Under the pieces are notes generated by a model. The model saw nothing but the letters and a program-made list of their open reading frames with translations. It searched no databases and was not told the origin of the DNA. From positions 434,001-498,000 of the forward strand of contig NC_066590.1 of NCBI RefSeq assembly GCF_905475345.1: a stretch of DNA of 64,000 bases, given 5' to 3'. The stretch is from Vespula vulgaris. Its lineage: Eukaryota > Arthropoda > Insecta > Hymenoptera > Vespidae. Shown in pieces: positions 23,471 to 36,546 of this stretch (the stretch's first letter is position 1; each line of letters begins with the position of its first letter). A program made the translations under genes and the position numbers.

Positions 23471-25819
23471 ATCGTCCTTCTATTTTTTCTTTCTCTTTTG
23501 TTTCCTTTTTTGTTCCTCTCCTTTTTGGCAAAAAGATTGTCGAAAGGAATACGCTAAAGTTTCAACGTCAGAAGGACCCCTATCTTGACATAGAATCTAC
23601 TCGCTATTGCGTTCTTTCCAATCTCGATCCTGTCGAACTTTAATGAGGTTCCTAGCTATTGGATGACGGTACTCCTCACGGTACGTTTTCGCTGTAACGC
23701 TGACATGTAATTCGCTTGCTCGTATCTCTTCGGCACGTACTTGTCGAAGATAGCAACAGGTACAGAAAGAAAATTTTAGAGTAAAAACGTTGATGGGAAG
23801 GATAGCCGTCGTCTTATTTTCTGTGCTTCCTCTTCGATTTATATCAACGGAAGGAAAGAAGAAGATAGCCTTTGGCGTGCGACTCGGGGCAAGAGTCTGC
23901 GTCGAATGGAGATTGCATAAGATACTCTCGATGGAAGTGCCTAAAACGAGGAAAAGGAAGAGAAAGAGGCCGATGCTGTTTGAAAAATCGGAAGAAATTG
24001 GTAGCAGGAAATAGATGAAAATAGATGAGGTTACTTGGTGAGTCGAGTCAAGGATGAGCTTACAAGTTCGAATTTTAACGAGACCTTACGCGGACAAAAG
24101 AGAAAGAGAGGATCGAAGAAATTGGCCGAGGAAGGACCTTCGATGATATTGACCCACACGTAGAAATGCAACAGGTTCGTCTTTTTTTTTTCTCGAAGAA
24201 CGTGGATACTTCTTCGAGCGGACTCGCAGGAGGACGAGCACGTCTATACGCGTTAATCTTGACCGATCGTTCGAGTACTTTTTCAACGATTATAATTATA
24301 TTTTGACGGCGAGGATAAGGCGATCGCGAGATAAATGATAGGAAAGATAGAAAGGAAGGAATTCTGTTTCGATAATCTCTCGGCATAAAATGAACGCGTA
24401 GAAGTCGATCTTTGGCGAGGCATCGAGTAAATGGCAAAGGAACGGCTCGTCGATGAGAATTATTCGAGTGGCTAATCGATCTGGCTTCGTCGTGGAACAG
24501 ACAACATTCCATGTAATTCCGCGTCGTCCGGAGGATGCTATTCGAATTTGCGGAGGAGTCGGAAGCAACGCGTAGAACGTCACTTGAATCATGGTCTTCG
24601 GAGGTATTAAGTACCATTGTTCGATGACGTTTGAGAATTCATGCGGGGAAATATCTCGGTGTTTCTCTCCGTGTCACCTTTGACACGGATATTAAACGTC
24701 TTTACTCTTAAACGTCGATTTGACGTCTAGACGAGAGGTGGACGATTTTTAGATCGACAGTGTGAAATAAATCCAACTATTTATCACCGCGCGTATTATC
24801 GGCGTCATTCATTGTCAAGAAGGATATAAATAATTTTACGACTAGTCGCGAACAAAATGACGCAAATCGGGTAGCTAATTCTTTCGTGTTTTATCATCTA
24901 ATCATCGAATGTCGTGCGATGCCGTGCGGTCACTTTCGCTCGGTCTCTCTCTCTCTGTCTCTCTAGGGTAGAATTTCATTACCATAATTGTATTAAGTTT
25001 TATCTTATCATGGCAGACGAGCGTGAACCATGGTTTATTGTTAAATATCATCTCGTTTCACGAGATATTTATGCATGAGACGCGTTGCACGGAAATATCT
25101 GTTTCGAATTTTCCTAACCGATTGAGTTTAACGAAGACGTGGAAATGATGAACTTTTGACTGGATCGTTCAACGTTCATCAACGTAAAACGATCTCTTAA
25201 ACGCATACGCTCGAATTCGATCTATAAATCTATCGCAAACATCGATAGAAACGGAACGCATCAGCGTACTTCCTACAGCCGCAATTATTTCGAATAGAAG
25301 GAAAGGCAGAGCGAGAGGATGAGGGAGGAAGCTTATTACGCCAATCGTGGTACTGTGAGGTATTTAATTAGCCCTGGTTATCTATCAACCGATCATCGAA
25401 AATCTCTCGTCGAATTAACAACGATTACGGTAGCGCGCTGCGTATGTGCGTTTTGTATTACTTATGGAAAATTCATTAAAATTTATATTATCGCTTATAA
25501 GTAACTTGATTCTCAATTGAAAAAAATAGCTATCGTTATTACATTACATCAACGAATATGCCGAATAGGATGCCTTTAATATTTATCAATTTATCGAATT
25601 ATTTCCATCGATGTACGATCAAGCGAGCTCATAGAAATTCGCGGAATGCAGCGGAACTCTGTTTTGCCTTTCTATTTCGTCAATCGCTTCACGCTTCATT
25701 AGACGCGCTATTTCTCCCGGAAGTTTCATTAAAAGTACGCTTTGTATGTTCGTATGAATATCACTATTTTAATCGTATGAAAATATTTCCGCTCGTGTTC
25801 TCCTTCGGTTTCTTGGGAT

Positions 25820-25821
<2 letters not shown>

Positions 25822-25885
<64 letters not shown>
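25822..25885. repeat. (GA)n microsatellite
   Basis: About 30 GA units, the longest pure GA tract in the window. It ends in an imperfect GGGA-rich tail. It gives spurious Arg-Glu and Ser-Leu frames on the two strands. Confidence 0.95.
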
Positions 25886-26099
25886 TGGAAGGGAGTGGAA
25901 GGGAGAGAGAAGGAGATAGAGAAATATGGAATGCAAGATCGTTTCTATGGGGGAAGGGCAAATCCTCTAATTTATAACGGTAGCCAAGGGGAAAAAAAAC
26001 TCGTAGAGAATAAAAGAAGAAAGAATTCAAGATAAAAGAAGAAAGAAGAAAGTAGAAAAAAAAGCGTCACACGATCGGACAACGAAGAAGGAGGTGTAG

Positions 26100-26344
26100 T
26101 ACCCCGAAGGTGTTAGCTCGAGCGAGTTTCGAGGTGAAACGCGTGCGCGAGTGGTTTTAATCGGGGGCGGAGGGAAGGGTGGGAAGCAAGGGTGGCAGCG
26201 GAGGCGCGGTCACGGGGCAGAGAACAGTTGCTCCCCAGTTGGCTTTGGTACGCGTTCCGCGGCTGGCCTTCCGCATCTCGATTTTTCCCTCGTCTCGTTT
26301 TGGATCTTCCCTCGAAATCTTTTCTGTCGTGTCGCGACAAGATA

Positions 26345-26387
<43 letters not shown>

Positions 26388-26600
26388 TTGTCTCTACGTC
26401 GAGCAAAGGAAAGAAATAACAGAAGAACGGTTCGAGGCAACAACGAGACCGAACGAGGAGCCCAATTTCAAGGAAGATCCGTCGGTGAGATGCGACACGA
26501 AGGAATGCGGGAGTCTTCGATGGTAAACTTTTCTTCTTCTTTCTTCCTTTTTTTGTATTTTTTTGTCTTGTAAATCTTCGACTCCTTATGTTTTTTTTCT
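26100..26600 (+). promoter_or_regulatory. GC-rich island, candidate promoter or 5' UTR exon
   Basis: This block is clearly more GC-rich than its surroundings, with GGGCGG- and GGAGGG-type stretches and an exact hexanucleotide repeat at 26346-26387. Several open frames cover it on both strands but none resembles a protein family. It could be a promoter or first non-coding exon, possibly of the gene whose coding part starts at 53868 on the same strand. That link is only an inference from orientation. A GT donor-like GGTAAAC follows at about 26520. Confidence 0.3.
26346..26387. repeat. (CGTCCT)n hexanucleotide repeat
   Basis: Seven perfect hexamers inside the GC-rich island. In the three plus-strand frames it reads as Ser-Ser, Val-Leu or Arg-Pro dipeptides, so all six frames stay open and coding status cannot be inferred from openness. 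Confidence 0.95.
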
Positions 26601-27483
26601 AATTTTTTCTTTTATCTCTAGTATTCTTTAGTTCCGTAGGAATCCGTAGAAACGATGAATCACGGGCGAAATCTACGACTCGTTGCGTGCTAAAAAGAGA
26701 AAAGGATCGATCGATCGCGATCGCGCCACGCCGGACTATACACTTTTCTTGTTTCTTTTTATTTCTCGCGAACATTCGACATTTCTCGTCGAGACATCGA
26801 GACGTCGAGACAGCGATTGGGTATCGATTCTCATTTCGCTTATAACAGGAACGTAGTGTATAAGCGCGCGTCGAACTGTCTATCTACATTCGTGTAACGA
26901 AAAAACGTGGGACACGGGGAAGTACGTATCAAATCATTTTTTCTATTATTTTTCTGCGCAAATTACTATCGCGAGACCTCTTTCTCTTTCTCTTTTCACA
27001 AATCTTAGAAAAACAAAGAGCATCAGGACGATGCTTTTAAAACATTGATCATTTTCTTCTCGCAAGTTAAATTGGTCGTTTATTAAATGCGAAAGAATAC
27101 GAGTAGCCATTATATTTATCTTTTAAAATCAGTGTGCGTTATTCTTTCGGATAATATTACCTCGAATAAGAATGGAAGAAGTACTTGTTTCTTTGCGCTT
27201 TACGTTTCTATCGACGATGAGTCTCCGCTAAGTCTCTATTTCTCTCTCTCTCTCTCTCTCTCTCCCTCTCTCTCTCGATATTAAGCTCCAATGGCAAGGA
27301 AAGATTTGGCTTTACTCCGACCATGCTGGACAATTTGTTGTTTGGTTCTAAAGTTAAATCGCGTAAATTCTCAAACGGCAGCTATTAAACCGATTTTCGA
27401 TTTGGGTCGTAACGTGATCGAGCGAATACTTCACTCTTTAAATCATGATCTCCTTTTGCTATTTGCACGTTTAATAAAATTCA

Positions 27484-27523
<40 letters not shown>

Positions 27524-28023
27524 CTGTTTCTCTTTCCGTTCGACATTTCTACCTACATACATACATACATATTGACGTCGCGTCGCATGATGAATGGCGC
27601 GTCAACATCACAAATCGACTACGCCGTCGATCGTGACAAATCCGATACGTTTCGAGTTCATAAAGAGATTATTATCCGATACTTCGGCATAAGTTTATTC
27701 AGATACGTTTTTAAACTTTTTCGTTTAGTTCTTCGTAATCGCTCGGTCTAACAGAAACAATAGGATGGAAGCGATAAAACCGATTCGTCGGATCAGTCGA
27801 CTTTTTCTCGTGGTTCTACAAGATCCTTTTTGGATGGAAAGGGTGAAACTCCGTCCTGGATAAACAGGGAGAAGAATGATAGGGATACAACGATACGGTG
27901 GAACGTTAATGGCTCTCATCCATGTTCAAAGATATTTTCGGTATTTGGGCGTTCTTTTTCGTCGATCTGCGATAGACGCGACCTACTGCCGAGCTTGCTG
28001 CCGGTATCATAGCAATAGCCATT

Positions 28024-28060
28024 AACAGGGTTTTCCTGTTCCCTGCGTGAAAGCCACGCA
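28024..28060. other. Two adjacent perfect 6-bp hairpins
   Basis: AACAGG/CCTGTT (28024-28029 with 28035-28040, 5-nt loop) is followed at once by TGCGTG/CACGCA (28044-28049 with 28055-28060, 5-nt loop). They could fold as RNA or DNA. No function is known, and short hairpins can occur by chance. Confidence 0.5.
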
Positions 28061-31000
28061 ACCTAGAGATTGTGGTCATGTGTTAATTCCATTTTTATCA
28101 AATTTTATCTTTTTTTTTTTTTTTTGCAACGTAAAAATTTACTTAAAGGCTTGACGCGATCTTTGTTTCTCTGCTTCTCTCGCGTCGCCTTTATTTTAGC
28201 TTTGTCACGCAAACGAAGCTAAAAGCTTCAAAGAGAATATGATTAATTATATTTTGAAAGTTTAGTTTAGTTATTGCCGTTCGTCGAGAACAAAGGAGCG
28301 AAATAGGAAGTCGAGTAAACATCACGAGTGACATTGCTGCTAATCGCGTGAACGTCGAGTGAACTTAGGGAAGATGGGCGGTATTTAAGGCACTTGCATC
28401 GTTTCTTCCTCCTATCCTACTTCCTTCCAGTTTCTAGTTCCGGTAATAATAAAATTGAATACCGCCTCAATGTCGTCGAGAGAGTTGACAATGATCGAAT
28501 TAAACGGCGCGAAGTACCGCTATTTCTTTGACACTTGGATCGTTTTTGCATCGTTGGAAAAGCGTCTTCGAAAGAGATTCGTTTAGAGAATCTCCATACT
28601 TTCCATAGCGATTTCTTTGGGCAAATTGGCACGTTTCTTTTTGGATTGGCGCGAAAATATTGGAATTTGAACGGCAAAGGAAAGGGGTTACCCTTATCGG
28701 GTCATCGTTTTATCGCCTCGTTCCTACTTTTAATCCAAAGAATCGCGACTTCGTCTTACTTCCCGTTTCCAGGGTAAATTTGGACAAAGGCCACGTGTCA
28801 CCGTTCTTAAAAAGTATCTCCGAATTGCTTAGAACGACTCATCGTTCATCAACGGAAGTAGGTCGACGCGTGCTCGGAATTCGATCCTTTCGTGTTTCGC
28901 GTTCGAGTTATTCTTTCATTGTTACCAGGAAAGAAGAGACGCGTCCGTGTACCTGTATACGGTCTTTATACGTACATAATAGATACACGTCGATAGAAAT
29001 ATACCTTTTAAAATCGTAGTTAGAACGAAGATCCATTAGGATGATCTTACTTACGGAATAGGAGAAGAGTGAACAAACAGAAACGTGTTACGGCCATCTC
29101 ATAGGACGATATAGCGCCTTGAATAATTCATATGTTATTCGCGCTCCATAGATCATTCATAGGAACGCGCGCGTTTTATAAACTTGTGGAACTTCTCAAG
29201 CGGATTCACGTATCGAGGCATGGTCGAGAGACTTTTCAATTATAGATTTTACAAGCATCTTCCTTCCTTCGGGCAAGTATCTAACTAGTTATCAACATTG
29301 TATTAAGTTGGACAAACTTTCCTACCGCGTATACCTATGCCAGACTGTAATTTCCTCTTTTCTTCTTTTTCATTTTTCCTTTATATTTCTAGCAAAAAAA
29401 AAAACTTTTTCAAAAGATTCGAAATCACATCAACCACCCTCGATCTAACGAGCTTCTTTACGTTATCCTCGCGATTACTTATTTTCTTGTCCGTAGACGT
29501 TTGCCAAGAAAAATTTCGTCTCTTTCTTCTTTCAGAAATTATAACGACGAAAATATATTCTTCGTGAAGATTTTTGCAGCAACGCGTATTTGCTAGATGC
29601 TGTCATAAACCGTAGCGCTTAGGAGAATACGACGCGAGGCGATCTATAAATAAAATTATTTTAGTCTCGGTGTCTAGGAGGAAAATAAATATAGTTTCTT
29701 CTTTACGAGCTCGGTGCGAGAGCGTGCAGGATGTAATAGCCTAATGAACTTAATGTGTCTTACTATACCGGTAGCTTGTCTACGAACGTTTGGTTACATC
29801 TTACTCTCCCGAGGCCGAGCCGATGTCTTTCTTCATTTGCGATTAATTGCTTTCGTTCTTCATAGTCGATTAATTGTCAAGCTGGTTCAACGACGGTACG
29901 ATATTCTTCTTTATTCGTATGATAGAAAAGGACGAGTGGATAGAAAAAGGATGGAGCGCCTAATGAAAGTTTTAATCTCGTTAAATTTCATTTCTTCTTT
30001 TTTCGAGCGACATCGATCAATTAAGAACGATACACGTCGCGACTGTAGGTCGAAAAGCGCGCAGAAAAGCGCGTTTTCGAGTTTACCTGTGCCAGTTCTT
30101 GTCCGCTCCTCTTTTCCTTTCCAACGCTTCCTCCTTTTTGCTCCTGAGAAGATACTTGCGCGAGTAGAAGGCGGATAAAGGGTGACTCCGTGGGGAGCAT
30201 ATTTTCCTTTCGTCTCGTCCTCTATGGATCTTTTTATTTCCTTCTTCGTTCTTGTTTCATCGCCGTGGACGTCGATAACCAGAAACTTTCGATCGTCCTT
30301 CGGGCATATTATATTCTGACCTCTGTTTTTCAAATATACCAAAAAAAAATTGAATCTGTTATTCGATATCTCGAAAGCAATATCGGAGACCACCCTTAAC
30401 GCTTCTCCGTCTACTGAATATTCCAATTTGCAGGGCTACGATATCTCCGACTAATATCAACCCGTAAAAATATCGTAAAGTGTACGTAACTTTTCCTATG
30501 AATTCCAAAAAAATAAATCTATTTTTCGGTGATCTTAAGCTTTTCTCGAAGACTCGATTAACCTCTTTGCGGTCGTCGAAGAAGACTGATGCGATGAAAG
30601 ATTTCGATTTCTCCCTCTCTTTGTCTTAAGAATGTAGTCTCAACTTTTACGACGATGGATCCTTTGGAAATAACTCTTAATCCCTCGTTCTAAATTCGTA
30701 ACGTCTTAAGGATATCCTTAAGAACGTTGTGCTTCTTATCTTCGAACGGAAGAACTAGTTAAAGGAAGATGGAAGGTGAATATCTATCTGGCGCGATTGC
30801 GTCGTTAGTGATATATTATACCGATTTACATAATAAATAGCTCGTGCAACGTCGATAATGCGATCGTTATACACTCGACAACGTTGTCGCGTCGTAGGAT
30901 TATCCGAGTCATCTTTGCTTCTCTAGAAGTACAAATATTTTCGTGTTTATCGTTTGGAGGATATCGTTCTTCGTTGCGAGACGATATAATTATATAGGAA

Positions 31001-31572
31001 TTTTTCAAGCGGATCGAAGAAAAAGTAGAAACTAATTAGTTCACTTGGAACGATCCTACGGTAACCGATTTTCGAGTCACTGGATGGGTTCGTTCCGATT
31101 CGGTTTACTAATCGTTTGGTAATTAGAACGAGTCAATCTCGTCGAGAGACTACTTGTTCTTTCATAGTTTGTTCGAAACTGTTAGATACGACTGTTTGCT
31201 GGTATTTTACACTCGCTGTAAAGTTATTTAAATTCTCTTTATTCAATCTATAATTTGTTTGAATTTTCTTTAAATCCTTTTTAAATTCTTTGTATTTTAT
31301 TGAATTTCCCGCTTTATCGATAATAACAAACGAAGGAAAATAATGCAATCGTAGAATTCTCAGAATATTCAAAGTTATCGATTCGTGCGATTATTCTAGC
31401 GTGTTCATGGCGAGCGGAACAAAAGAGAGAAAAAAAAAGACGATATCGCGAATGCTGGATAGTCGAAAATAGGACACCACGGCGATGTCAAGTTGTGCGT
31501 GTTTCACTTTTTGAGGAAAAAAGAACGTAGCAGGGAAGAAGTAAAAACATGTGGAGCTTGAGTTTTTCCCTC

Positions 31573-31616
31573 TTATGTGTACTTACGTATGTGTGCACAC
31601 ACATACGTACACATAA
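31573..31616. repeat. Imperfect palindrome (cruciform-capable)
   Basis: The left arm begins TTATGTGTAC and ends TACGTATGTGTG. The right arm mirrors it as CACACACATACGTA through GTACACATAA. The arms meet with no spacer and differ by about a two-base offset. Confidence 0.8.
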
Positions 31617-34600
31617 TGTTTTATGGGTTTTTTTTTTCTCAGAAACGCAATATATCGTTCGGATCTAATGCTCTCTCCTTCTTTCATACGACTATTTTTT
31701 TCCACTATTTCGTAGTGTCAACGTCATTAAATTTCTTCCGAGTAAACATTCTCGTAATTTGATAAAATATTCTTGCGAGATTCCAAGGAATAAAAACGAA
31801 TCGAACTATTCGATTACGCGTTGCGCTGGCTCGACGTACAAATTATTTTCGTCGCTAATAGCGGATCCAGCGATCGTGGTTATCTCGATGCTGTCTAACA
31901 AACGTTCGTTTAACTTCACGAGAGAACATCGAGAAGTAATCAAAGATCTTGCATAATGAGTATTCAAAAAAACAAAAAGAAGAAAAAGAATAAAAAGAAA
32001 CGCGCGCGTTTCGCGGTTGAAACGGGCGTTTGCTCGATTGTATTCTTACTCTCTTATGAAAAGCAATTTCGGCAAACCAGTCAAAAATGTCGCAGATCGA
32101 TTTTAGGATTTTTCTTTAGGGAAAACGATTCGATCGCAATGCTTGGTTACCGGAGAGGAAAAACAGCCGCTAGGACATGTAACCTCGTCGAAACCCGACA
32201 ACCTGGAATACAATCGTTTTCGATATATTCACCGGTGAAATTGCATCCACTACGAAGCTATTTTTACGGTGAGTTTAAAGCGATTTCCATTCGGCACTCG
32301 AATCGTTTCCCGACTCTTCCAATTTTCGTGTTCTACCGAAATGAAAATCTTCTTTTCTATCTTTGATATTTGCCTTCGACGTTGTAGATATGTACATGCC
32401 GCACATACGCGCAGTCTACTGCACCTGTCGCGATCAGTCTTTTTCTTTGTTTCTCTTTCGATTCGGAGAAACTAATTCGCGCTCGTATTTCCGAACTTTT
32501 CTTACTTCCTCGGACGGCGAAACTATAGTAGATATATTTTCTGCCATGGTTCACGCGATCCTGCTGGAAATCTTCTTAACGCGGCACATTTGATATAATA
32601 TAGAGGAGATTCTTCGTAGATCGCGATGACACGTGTTTTTAACCTCGAGGAACATCTGGGAGAAACGCCAATAGGAATTTTTGAATAATTTTCATCTTCG
32701 GCTTCACGTACCTCGATATCTCACGTCGTCATCGCATACGATGTACAACGCATTTTCGCGAGCACACGTAAGACGTTCCTTTGGGTGTACATACCTACAG
32801 AATAAATTTGCTCAAATTTTCTGATGGTTTACAGAACCGAAATATATTTTCTTCTATGCATCGATCGGATGCAATAACCTTGATTACGTTAAAATATATC
32901 CATTTATTTCCTTTTCATTGGTCTCACTAACGATCGTATAAATAAAATCGGCTTGGTGTTTAATCATTGACGGTATCAACAAAAAGTTTTTCTCTTATTT
33001 TATCGCGTGACAATCGATTCGAAAAACGCTTCGATCGTTTCAGTTTCATTCCACAATGACTATTGCCTTTTTGCGCGCAAGAGAATAAAAATAAAAGTGC
33101 ACCCGATAGAGACGAGAGAGAGAGAGAGAGAAAAAGAGAATGTGTTTCGAATCGATATCCAGAACATATTTGGTAATATCGGAGAATCGTAGATTCTTAG
33201 GGGAAGTACGTAGATAGGTCTGAGCTTGCCAAGTAGGTATATTCGGTTTACGCGAATCGCGTTTGCGCGGCTTACGCGACAAATTGCTGCACATTAGTTG
33301 AATAGAGTAATTACTGCTCGGTAAATTAATATTGGCAACAGGAAGGTGTCAGGGATGTTATCACCAAACGAGATTATCTTAGAAACCGATCGAGGAAATG
33401 AGAGATAATTGATATGGAAATCTATTCGATCGTAGATGTTCGCAATCGAATAAAGGAAGGACCCGATCTCTTGGATGGAACGTTACCACGAGGACGTAGG
33501 TGAATAGAGAATCTGTGAAAATACTCGTTGAAAATGCATTGGCGCGAGTTAACGACACGATGGTCGACTAATCGCGTCGACGGAAAATGTTCGACAGGGT
33601 TCTATCAAGGCCCAAGTATCGATATTCGATGTTACTATCGATATACGACGACGTTGCGCGCGTGTCTTCTGGCATTTACCTGTAAACAATGAGAATTGAT
33701 GAATACGGCGATAACATTGCCAATCAATGCGCTTTTCATCGTGTATTTAACTAGCGGATCTGTAAAATTTCCACTGACGTTTATATTATAAAAATTGATC
33801 TTCTCTCTTGATCGAATCGCAATAGAAATCGATTACTAGCTTATCGCCAAAATGGAAATTCATTAACACGACGAATGGACGTTCTTCTCCGAGCTAACGC
33901 CCAAACTTACTGCACGCTTTCGTACTGGAAATCGTCGCGACCCTTACAATTTGCTATTAAAGTTTTGCAATTTCCTGAATTTACCATGAATCTCCAACGA
34001 AAAATTCATCGCGTTGAAAGGCCGAACTATCTCGGATAGATAATTCTCTTTACTTTCCCTCTTACTCTAAGCTTTCTCTCTCTCTCTCTCTCTCTCTCAT
34101 TCTCATTTTCTCTTTATTTCTTATTCATTTTCTTACTCCCTAAGTCACCCATTCCTCTTCTCTTTCGGTTTAAGGCTCGCGCGTACGCTCAAGAACTGAA
34201 CTGATTAATGAAATCCTCCCTTGTTTCAGGTGTTGTCGTTGTTTACTTTAGTTTCGCTAATCAAGTACAAACTTCTTTTGACGTGCGATTTGAATTTTCA
34301 AACCGAGCAAGTAGGTATATATATTTTTTGTTTTTAACTTCCATCGCGTTTTACACTTGCAAATCTTTATTGCGTTTGAAAACTTTGCCGAGTACTCGTG
34401 TTGAAGTCTCTTAAGATATGGATAATTGTAACTAAAAATGTCTTAGGTATATCGTTAACGGAATATAGAGAGCGAGAGGTAGGAATACACTCGCAAGAGT
34501 TCCTTCAACGCGTAGATGCAGGGCATGTACGTGGGTGTATATCAAGACCACGCCCTCATTCGTCTTCGAGAACGGAAACGACGCATCGAGTTTCGAATAA

Positions 34601-35003
34601 ATTCTCAACTAGACGAAAGGTGCTCCTATGCGCGATCGAGTGCACTTTCAAGAGACGATGTGACTCCGACCTCGCTACATTAATGTTCGTTACGTTAATG
34701 TTGTTAGAACCGGACAGGAAGATTCGGAAATAGAGATGGAAAACTTGATTGGATCCTTTCAAAGAGGCAAAATTCTGATCCTAAATTACAGAATACACGA
34801 TCAAAGAGGCAACTCGTTTGCTAAATGTATAAAAAATAAATGAGATAGAACATAAAAAAAAAACAAAAAAAGAAATCCTCGATTCTAAATCGATACATTG
34901 ATTGATAAACGAAATCAGTGGAAGAGTGTACGAATCGTTTAGAAAATTTATCAAACTCGGTGGATTTAGTTTGGCGCATTAGTTCATTTAAATAATGTGT
35001 TAT

Positions 35004-35037
<34 letters not shown>

Positions 35038-36511
35038 ACTCTTTCAGTTCCCCTCGCTCTTTCTCTCTCTCAGCTACCCTCTCTAGTTCAATTGTTCCTC
35101 CAGTCATTTCGAGCCGTTTAATAGAATCAAACGAAAATTAAATTTATGTGCAAACATTGCGACGGAAAACCCAATTTGCTACGTTCATCCTAATATAATG
35201 AGTTAGATACGGCTGTAAGTAAATAAATCATCGAAATTGAAGTAAAGATGTTGCTATTTACGCGTATTATTTTGATCGAAAGACAACTTTTAATTCTACG
35301 AATATTATTCCAAATTGTTATTGTATGTTTTTCTCTCGGTCCTCGACGTAATATACCTTTGACATTGTGTCGGAACGCTCAGTATGTTATAAACCGTTCG
35401 ACTGCTAACTCTTACTCCAAGACGAATCTTTTCAAGTTTACTTCTCCCTCCATTTTCCACTTCGGAAATCCTCAATGAAATCTATAGCGTAACGACGTAG
35501 ACAGAGAAAAAGAAAGTTGGTTATTTTTCTTATTTCTTTCTTTTATTGTTCTTCTTAAGGAGTAAAAACATTGCTCGCAAGCAGGAAAAAGCAAACGTGA
35601 GAGTGTATTGAAGTCTTCGAGACTTTTCCGAGTTTCCTTTAACGGAGAAAATGAGAGAGATAGATAAAGAGAGAAAGATAGAGAGGGAGAAGGAGACGGA
35701 GAGAGAAAGAGAAAGAGAAAGAGAGAGAGAGAAGAGACACGTCAATCGTTTTAAATCGCGTCGACCTCAAAAGCGGTCTTTGTTCGAGCAAAAAAAAAGA
35801 CGCGTTAGTATTTCGCGAGGATTTGTCGAGAGTAAACTCAAAGCCATCGTTAGCATAGCTACCACTGGCGCATATTTCGTAAGTAAGAGAAAACAAAGCT
35901 TTCTAGTCGTTGTGTTGTCGAGCGACACTCTACGAGAGCATATCTCGTCTGCGAAACAAATGTCTCTCGGACCACTATCCTTCTACTACTACCATGAACT
36001 TCATCCACCTCTTTTTTGCGTGTGGACTTGCGTGGGCGGATAGGGGGAGGGAACACCATAACATACTTTGCTACTACTGCCTGCATCCAAAGTGAAACTT
36101 TGTCTTTCAACTTTTCTTTATCTCCAAATCAACTTCAATCGATCCGTTCTTCGAGTCTTCGGTATTGAACCATAGCCACGCTCGAATTTCGTGACGTCGA
36201 GTAGCTTCGTGTAACAAGCGTCGAAATCCTCTAACTCCAAAGCAATAACTTCTTTCTTCGAGATTGACGAAAATTCGAAATTCGAAATTTAATCGAAGAA
36301 CGAATCAGAGCGTGATTGATGAAAACGCCTGTGGATCGAGCAAATTCTTTTGGTTTTTTGTTTCTTTTTCTATCGAAATAAACGTGAGAGATTGCGAATG
36401 AACTGTATATTCTCGTTGAACAAAGCGACTTTTTCTCAGTTTTCCTATCCATCTCAAGAAGGGATGTTCGATGGAGTCGAAGAATGAAATTTCCTTTCGT
36501 AATGTTAAATG

Positions 36512-36546
<35 letters not shown>

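Larger units (their letters stand above)
22060..26099. other. CpG-rich region upstream of the coiled-coil gene; no confident gene
   Basis: It may hold 5' exons of the minus-strand coiled-coil gene. An open minus-strand frame from about 22405 to 22202 can splice in phase (GAA G|GTTACG donor at 22201) to an acceptor just upstream of 22055, but it has no ATG and a weak donor. Other open frames (22692-22946, 22810-23055, 24075-24617) show no domain. Simple repeats at 23421-23470 and 25822-25885 account for the most biased frames. Confidence 0.45.

Noticed and set aside
23380..23643. Frame with a poly-Glu run
   Set aside because: The acidic run is the GAA repeat; flanks are not protein-like.
24075..24617. 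180-codon minus-strand frame
   Set aside because: Composition changes along its length and no domain, splice signal or start context supports it.
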